Of a stretch of 64,000 bases of DNA, positions 59,246-64,000 are shown piece after piece. This DNA comes from Nocardioides sp. YIM 152315 (GTDB lineage Bacteria > Actinomycetota > Actinomycetes > Propionibacteriales > Nocardioidaceae). The position numbers and the translations under genes were made by a program. The stretch lies in contig NZ_JARGER010000006.1 of NCBI RefSeq assembly GCF_029210375.1, positions 1 through 64,000 on the forward strand, given 5' to 3'. Each line of letters opens with the position of its first letter. Positions within the stretch are counted from its first letter, which is position 1. Under the pieces are notes generated by a model, which saw only the letters and a list, made by a program, of their open reading frames with translations, was not told where the DNA came from and ran no database searches.

Positions 59246-60402
59246 GTCCAGCTCCTTGCTCGTACTGCGGAAGTGGTTTCGGCGGAGACGGCGGCCGCCG
59301 CGGTGACGGCGACGAGCGCGATGCCGGCGACCAGGCCGAGCCGGTCAGCCGTGCCCACGATGGCGCCTAGCGCCAGCATCGCGACGATGCTGGCGGGGCG
59401 AACTCGCGTCGACTCCCCGGGCATGCGCAGCAGTTCGACCATGATGATGACGACCGCGACGGGTCCAGCGACCGCTGCTACGGCACCTTGGCTGCTGAGG
59501 TGGGGGGCGTGATCGGCGCTTGCGGCGACGGCGACCTCGAGCCCGGCGCCCAGCGATGCGAGGGCTGCGAAGGGGATGTAGTGGCCGTAGCCCCACACGA
59601 AGGACCAGCGGCGGTGTGCCTGCAGGGCGGCGCCGGCGGGGACGGCGAAGTAGAGCCACCACAGCGCGAACACGATGACGAGGCTGGAGGCGGAGACGGC
59701 GAACAGGGCCGGCCCAGCGGACGTCTCGAGGACGGCGACGACGGCTGTGGTGGCGGCGAAGACGCTCTCGCCGAGCAGGATGATCGTGAAGAGTGAGTAC
59801 CGCTCCGCGATGTGGTGGGGGTGCCAACTCGTCGGCCCGCGGCGTTCCGCCCAGATCGGCACGAGCAGTTCGCAGGTGGCCAGGATGAGGAACGTGGTGA
59901 CTGCCGCGTGGCCGTCCAAGGACAGGCGAGCCAGCCAGAGCGCGGTGAGGACGGTCAGGCCACCGGCATAGCGCAGTGAGGTCGAACGGCCGGCCGGATG
60001 CTCGTAGGCCGCGCGGAGCCATAGTCCGAGCAGGCCGACCCGCATGATCACGTAGCCCGAGGTGACGGCGATGTACTCGCCCTGGTCGAAGGCCAGGCCG
60101 GTGCCGGCGGCGAGCACCAGGACCCCGCTCATCTGGACGAAGGCCGCCAACCGGTAGGTGACGTCGTCGTTGTCGTAGGCCGAGGCGAACCACGTGAAGT
60201 TCATCCAGGCCCACCAGGTGGCGAAGAAGACCATCAGGAACGGTCCGAGGGCTGCGCGGCCCTCCCCGTCGATGGTGGCGTGGGCGAGACGGCCCGCCAC
60301 CTGGGCGACCGCGGCAACGAAGGTGAGGTCGAAGAGCAGTTCCAGGGGCGTGGCGGTCCGGTTGGCTTCGTCGACCGCGCGGGCGCCCATCACGCGGCGC
60401 AC
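59242..60402 (-). CDS. Low temperature requirement protein A (LtrA) family membrane protein
   Basis: A 386-residue protein with about ten hydrophobic segments. LtrA features are TPLELLFDLTFVAAVAQVA (about 18-36), TWWAWMNFTWFASAYDNDD (about 62-80), ERYSLFTIILLGESVFAAT (about 199-217) and FALWWLYFA. The function of LtrA proteins is poorly known. GTG at 60402 or ATG at 60390 could be the start. It lies between an NmrA-type gene and NDH-2 in one leftward operon. Confidence 0.86.
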   Translation of the reverse strand: MRRVMGARAVDEANRTATPLELLFDLTFVAAVAQVAGRLAHATIDGEGRAALGPFLMVFFATWWAWMNFTWFASAYDNDDVTYRLAAFVQMSGVLVLAAGTGLAFDQGEYIAVTSGYVIMRVGLLGLWLRAAYEHPAGRSTSLRYAGGLTVLTALWLARLSLDGHAAVTTFLILATCELLVPIWAERRGPTSWHPHHIAERYSLFTIILLGESVFAATTAVVAVLETSAGPALFAVSASSLVIVFALWWLYFAVPAGAALQAHRRWSFVWGYGHYIPFAALASLGAGLEVAVAASADHAPHLSSQGAVAAVAGPVAVVIIMVELLRMPGESTRVRPASIVAMLALGAIVGTADRLGLVAGIALVAVTAAAAVSAETTSAVRARSWT

Positions 60403-60405
60403 GGG

Positions 60406-61155
60406 CTAGCTGCCGTTCGCGGCGAACCACTCGTCGTAGGTGCGGGTGGACAGCACCGCGTCGGGGCCGGGCACGAGACTCTCGTCGGTGATCTCGGTGC
60501 CGAAGTACGGCGCGTGCTCGTCGGCGATGACCTTGCGCGGGTCCCCGACGCGTGCCAGGCCCGAGGCGACGAAGTCGGACATGCGGACCGGCGCCGGGCC
60601 GCCGACCTCGACGATGCCGTTCGCCGGGTCGCCGGTCGAGGCACGGCACACAGCGTCGGCCACGTCGTCGGCGGGCATGGGCTGGAAGTACGCCGAGGGC
60701 AGGCGAACCTCGCCGTCGGCGGTAGCGGAGTCCGCGATTCCGTGGAGGAACTCGTAGAACTGCGTGGCCCTGACGATCGTGTACGGCAGACCCGAGTCCG
60801 CGATCAGGCCCTCCTGGGCCACCTTCGCGCGCAGGTAGTCGCTGTGGGGCAGCCGGTCCGCGCCCACGACGGAGAGGGCGACCAGGTGCTGGACCCCGGC
60901 CGAGCGAGCCGCGGCAGCCAGGTTGGTGGTGGCGGTGGTGAAGAAGTTCATCACTGCCTCGGCCTCGAACGAGGGCGAGTTCGACACGTCGACGACGACT
61001 TGGGCGTCGGCGAGGGCCTGGTCGAGTCCCTCACCGGTGATCGTGTTGACCCCGGTCTGCAGCGAGGCGGCCTTCGCCTCGTGGCCGTGCGCGTTCAGGT
61101 TCTCGACGACCTTCGAGCCGATGAGGCCCGTGCCGCCGATGACGACAACCTTCAT
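60406..61155 (-). CDS. NmrA-family NAD(P)-binding oxidoreductase
   Basis: A 249-residue atypical short-chain dehydrogenase. The nucleotide-binding start is MKVVVIGGTGLIGSKVVENL, followed by DAQVVVDVSNSPSFEAEA (about 57-74), HLVALSVVGADRLPHSDYLRAK (about 100-121) and YTIVRATQFYEFL. Such proteins act as NADPH sensors or quinone/azo reductases. It is the first gene of the operon with ltrA and NDH-2, and is divergent from a disrupted paralogue. Confidence 0.85.
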   Translation of the reverse strand: MKVVVIGGTGLIGSKVVENLNAHGHEAKAASLQTGVNTITGEGLDQALADAQVVVDVSNSPSFEAEAVMNFFTTATTNLAAAARSAGVQHLVALSVVGADRLPHSDYLRAKVAQEGLIADSGLPYTIVRATQFYEFLHGIADSATADGEVRLPSAYFQPMPADDVADAVCRASTGDPANGIVEVGGPAPVRMSDFVASGLARVGDPRKVIADEHAPYFGTEITDESLVPGPDAVLSTRTYDEWFAANGS

Positions 61156-61504
61156 GGAGAACACCTCCGGGTTCAGGAGAACAGGGCAGGGCAGCGGCGG
61201 ATGTGGCCGCCTCAGCGGCGGCGTCGCGTGCTGTTGCTTCTCCGACCGGCGAGGTCGGCGGCGCGTGACAAGGCGCTGCGGATGCGACGGCACCGGCGAG
61301 GTGACGAGCGGGTCCAGTCGCTCTCTGCTTCCGGCCTGGCGCCCTTGCGGCGCCCCGGTGAAACCCAGTGAGTCTCGTCCTTACCTGCGACTCGACCCGC
61401 CCGTGGCTACTTCACCCGACCCGCGGGACGGAGCGGACGTGACGTCACAACGCGTTGTCGACCGCGGTCGGAGAGTCACACACCGGCCCGAAAGGACACA
61501 CGTC
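61156..61504. other. 349-bp divergent intergenic region between two NmrA-type genes
   Basis: No gene is convincing here. The right part contains three abutting palindromes (61439-61470), listed separately, and an AAAGGACAC ribosome site before the ATG at 61505. A short hairpin GCCTGGCGCCC-type sequence lies near 61340. Confidence 0.5.
61439..61470. promoter_or_regulatory. Three abutting perfect palindromes upstream of the NmrA-like gene
   Basis: GTGACGTCAC (61439-61448), ACAACGCGTTGT (61447-61458) and CGACCGCGGTCG (61459-61470) follow each other without gaps. This is an unusual density of dyad symmetry and suggests one or more TetR/MarR-type operators in the divergent promoter. Confidence 0.65.
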
Positions 61505-62244
61505 ATGAACGTTGCGGTGAGCGGCGGCACCGGACAGCTGGGGTCCCGCGTCGTGAACCGGCTCAGGGACCACGGCGCGACCGTTCGGGTCGGGTCGTTG
61601 CGTTCGGGGGTCGACTCCTACAGCGGCCGCGGGCTGACTGAGCTCTTCACCGGGGTCACGTCGCCATCGACGTGACCAACATGAACCGTCCCGCGTATGA
61701 CTACGCGCAGGCGCACGACTTCTTCGAGACCTGCACGCGGCACGTCCTCGCCGCGGAGCGGGAGGCTGGCGTCCAGCACCACGTGGGGGTCTCGATGATC
61801 GGCGCCGCGAGCATCGAGACCGAGTTCTTCCGCGGCAAGGCCGCGCAGGAGCGCCTGGTCGCCGCCTCGACCACGCCGCACTCCGTGCTGCGCACGACCC
61901 TGTCGTACGAGCTGGTGCCGCGCATCGTGGAGCACGCCGCCACCACCTATCTCGTGCGGTTGCCGCCGGTCCGGGTGCAGCCGGTGGCCGCGGACCACAT
62001 CGTGGCCGAGCTGGTCCGTCTGGCCCTCGGCGAGCCTCGCAACGGGACGTTCGAGCTTGCCGGGCCCACCGTTCGCTTCCTCGACGACCTTGCACGACAG
62101 GTCCCCGCCGCCTACTACCTGGGCGCTCGCCTCGACCCCGGCACCGAAGTCCTCCTGCCCGCATGGCGCGAGACCACCGCGACCTTCCACGACTGGCAGA
62201 GCGCGCACCACCGCCGTCCCGCCGGCGCCATCAGCCCGACATGA
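61505..62244 (+). pseudogene. NmrA-family oxidoreductase disrupted by a frameshift
   Basis: The first frame (61505-61675) gives MNVAVSGGTGQLGSRVVNRL and VGSLRSGVDSYSGRGLTEL, then hits TGA. The second frame (to 62244) continues VAIDVTNMNRPAYDYAQAHD, HHVGVSMIGAASIETEFFRGKA and SVLRTTLSYELV. Lined up with the intact paralogue at 60406-61155, the break lies at about 61650-61665, where one base has been lost or two gained (total length 740, not divisible by three). A sequencing error is possible. Confidence 0.82.
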
Positions 62245-62335
62245 CTCGCGCGCAGTTGGCCCGCGGCTGTCACGCTTCGCCGCCGGGCTCGGTCATTCCC
62301 GATGTTCGCCACGCACGCACCCAGGAGGGCCGCCC

Positions 62336-63760
62336 ATGAGCCGAACGCGGAACCCGCAGGCGCCGGAGACGTCACACCCCGGCAGCCCGGCGCCGGTCTC
62401 CTCAACCCGACCTGGGACCTTCGGGCTTGCGACCGCCTCCGCCCTGGTCGTCGGCTCGGTCATCGGGACGGGTGTCTTCGCGCTGCCCAGCGCCCTCGCG
62501 CCCTACGGCCCGATCTCGCTGGTCGCCTTCGTGCTGGTCACCATCGGGGCCTTCGCGCTCGCGCTCACCTTCCAGTCGCTCGCCGTCCGGGTGCCAGGAT
62601 CTGGCGGACCGTATCTCTACGCGCGGGAGGCATTCGGCGAGTTCGCCGGGTTCCTGAACGCCTGGAGCTACTGGATCACCGCGTGGGCGGGCAATGCCGC
62701 CATCGTCGTGGCCTGGGTTGGGTACGTCGAAGTCTTCTGGAACACCGATCACACCACCACCGGGTCGGTTCTGATCGCCCTTGTCGGCCTCTGGCTGCCG
62801 GCGCTGGTCAATCTGGCGGGGTTGCGCAGCATCGCGGCCTTCCAAGTCATCACCACCGTGCTGAAGTTCGTGCCGCTGCTCCTGGTCTCGACGATCGGTC
62901 TCTTCGCGATGAGCCGCGCCAACTTCGGTGAGTTCAACGCCTCCGGCGAGTCGCACTGGAAGGCGATCTCCGCAGCCGGGGCGATCGCATTGTTCAGCTA
63001 CCTGGGGATCGAGACCGCGTCCGTCGCCGCGGGCCGCGTGCGCGACCCCGCCCGCAACGTCGGTCGGGCCACCGTTGCGGGAACCCTCGCCTGCGCCGTC
63101 GTGTACCTCACCGGCACTCTAGTCGTGTTCGGGACGGTGCCGCACGCCGACCTGCTCGGGTCGACGGCCCCGTTCACCGACTCCGCCGACGCCCTCTTCG
63201 GTGCAGCCTGGGCCGGCAAGACCGTCGGGGCAGCCGCGGTCATCTCCGGGTTCGGTGCGCTGGTCGGCTGGACGTTGATCGTGGCCGAGATGCCCCGCGC
63301 CGCGGCGCGCGACGGGCTCTTCCCCGACGTGTTCCTTGTCGAGCGGCGCGGCGTGCCCGCGTTCGGGATCCTCACCAGCACCGTGCTGGCGTCGCTGCTC
63401 ACCGTTGTCAGCTACACCTCCTTCGACGAGGTGTTCACCACCGTCGTGCTGCTCTCGGTGCTGACCTCGGTCATCCCCTACCTCTTCTCGGCCGCCGCCC
63501 AGGTCTACTGGCTGGCAACCATCGGGCGGCTGGATCAACGATGGAGGCTCGCCAGGGACCTGACCGTCGGACTGGCCGCGCTGGTGTTCTCGTTCTGGGC
63601 CCTGCAGGGCAGCGGCGCCGAAGCCGTCTACTACGGCACGTTCGCCGTCTTCCTCGGCGTGCCCGCCTACGTGTGGCACAAGAGCCGACGGCGCGAGTAC
63701 GGCGAGGCGAACCCGCTCCCGGCGTCACCACTGCCAGCGACCCGAGGAGCGGCACGATGA
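62336..63760 (+). CDS. APC-family amino acid permease (probable arginine/ornithine exchanger)
   Basis: A 474-residue permease with about twelve membrane segments. The APC start is FGLATASALVVGSVIGTGVFALPSAL (about 29-54) with the helix 1 glycine-rich break, followed by VRVPGSGGPYLYAREAFGEFAGF (about 84-106) and FSYLGIETASVAAGRVRDPARNVG. Because the next gene is an arginine deiminase, joined by an ATGA overlap, it likely exchanges arginine for ornithine, as ArcD does. AGGAGG lies 7 bp before the ATG. Confidence 0.85.
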   Translation: MSRTRNPQAPETSHPGSPAPVSSTRPGTFGLATASALVVGSVIGTGVFALPSALAPYGPISLVAFVLVTIGAFALALTFQSLAVRVPGSGGPYLYAREAFGEFAGFLNAWSYWITAWAGNAAIVVAWVGYVEVFWNTDHTTTGSVLIALVGLWLPALVNLAGLRSIAAFQVITTVLKFVPLLLVSTIGLFAMSRANFGEFNASGESHWKAISAAGAIALFSYLGIETASVAAGRVRDPARNVGRATVAGTLACAVVYLTGTLVVFGTVPHADLLGSTAPFTDSADALFGAAWAGKTVGAAAVISGFGALVGWTLIVAEMPRAAARDGLFPDVFLVERRGVPAFGILTSTVLASLLTVVSYTSFDEVFTTVVLLSVLTSVIPYLFSAAAQVYWLATIGRLDQRWRLARDLTVGLAALVFSFWALQGSGAEAVYYGTFAVFLGVPAYVWHKSRRREYGEANPLPASPLPATRGAAR

Positions 63761-64000
63761 CCGCGCCGACAACCAGCCCGACCCCCACCAGCGCGATCGC
63801 TGTCGGGATCCACTCCGAGGTCGGCACCCTGCGCGAGGTCATCGTGCACCGGCCGGGCCTGGAGCTCGATCGGCTCACCCCCCGGAACGCCGCCACCCTG
63901 CTCTTCGACGACGTCATGTGGGCCGAGCGTGCCCGCGAGGAGCACGACGCCTTCTGCGCTGCCCTCACCGGACGCGGGGTGCGGGTCCGCTACTTCACCG
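63757..64000 (+). CDS. arcA: Arginine deiminase ArcA, N-terminal part (runs off the window)
   Basis: The first 81 codons are present. The start is ATG 63757, overlapping the permease stop (ATGA). After a short Thr/Pro-rich lead the product reads VGIHSEVGTLREVIVHRPGL (about 17-36), then RLTPRNAATLLFDDVMW and AREEHDAFCAALTGRGVRV, the conserved N-terminal pattern of ArcA. It hydrolyses arginine to citrulline and ammonia. The catalytic Cys/His lie beyond the window. Confidence 0.9.
   Translation, partial: MTAPTTSPTPTSAIAVGIHSEVGTLREVIVHRPGLELDRLTPRNAATLLFDDVMWAERAREEHDAFCAALTGRGVRVRYFT

Overview
The window is very GC-rich, uses GTG starts freely and packs its genes into ATGA/GTGA-overlapped operons. 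The gene content (3-ketosteroid 9-alpha-hydroxylase, FadE26/FadE27-type acyl-CoA dehydrogenases, an aerobic cobalamin pathway with a ChlI-ChlD fusion chelatase, an NDMA-dependent alcohol dehydrogenase, an IrtAB-like ABC pair) points to an actinobacterium, most likely Nocardioides or a near relative. The genus is inferred from gene content only.

1-5.6 kb: steroid catabolism. kshB, a small cysteine-rich gene and kshA run leftward. A FadE26/FadE27-like (ChsE4/ChsE5-like) pair runs rightward. The two units share a divergent promoter carrying a KstR-like palindrome; a second such palindrome lies upstream of the alcohol dehydrogenase at 43.9 kb.

5.6-11 kb: a spermidine-synthase-like protein, then a translationally coupled pair of multidomain membrane proteins (holin-like domain plus phosphodiesterase; PAP2-like plus kinase-like plus LPG-synthase-like flippase). 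A 168-bp MITE-like element sits directly upstream of the first; a 98% identical copy sits directly upstream of cobL.

11-37.4 kb: a BtuFCD-like ABC transporter with a coupled methyltransferase, then a nearly complete aerobic (late cobalt insertion) cobalamin block: cobG(truncated)-cobH-cobIJ, cobL-cobM, chlID-cobO-cobB-cobC, cbtB-cbtA-cobT-cobS, cobU, cobD, and cobN-cobF-2H phosphoesterase-cobQ-cobK. Four cobalamin riboswitches precede four of these operons. cobA, bluB and a cobR-type reductase are not in the window. A 42-bp palindromic repeat is inserted in the same reading frame in chlID, cobN and cobF, like the protein-coding palindromic elements known from Rickettsia.

37.4-47 kb: a secreted RTX-like protein, an IrtAB-like heterodimeric ABC transporter divergent from a siderophore-interacting flavoprotein across an iron-box-like dyad, the alcohol dehydrogenase, small DUF proteins, a divergent histidine kinase and a DUF2786/TIGR04338 metallohydrolase.

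47-64 kb: accessory-looking region. It holds a DUF1778/GNAT toxin-antitoxin pair of lower GC, hydrolases and acetyltransferases, a dead IS481-type transposase, a SigB/F-type sigma factor, an orphan cytochrome b, two disrupted genes (an FMN reductase with an in-frame TAG, an NmrA-like gene with a frameshift), an NDH-2/LtrA/NmrA operon and the start of an arginine deiminase operon. No tRNA, rRNA or CRISPR array was seen.
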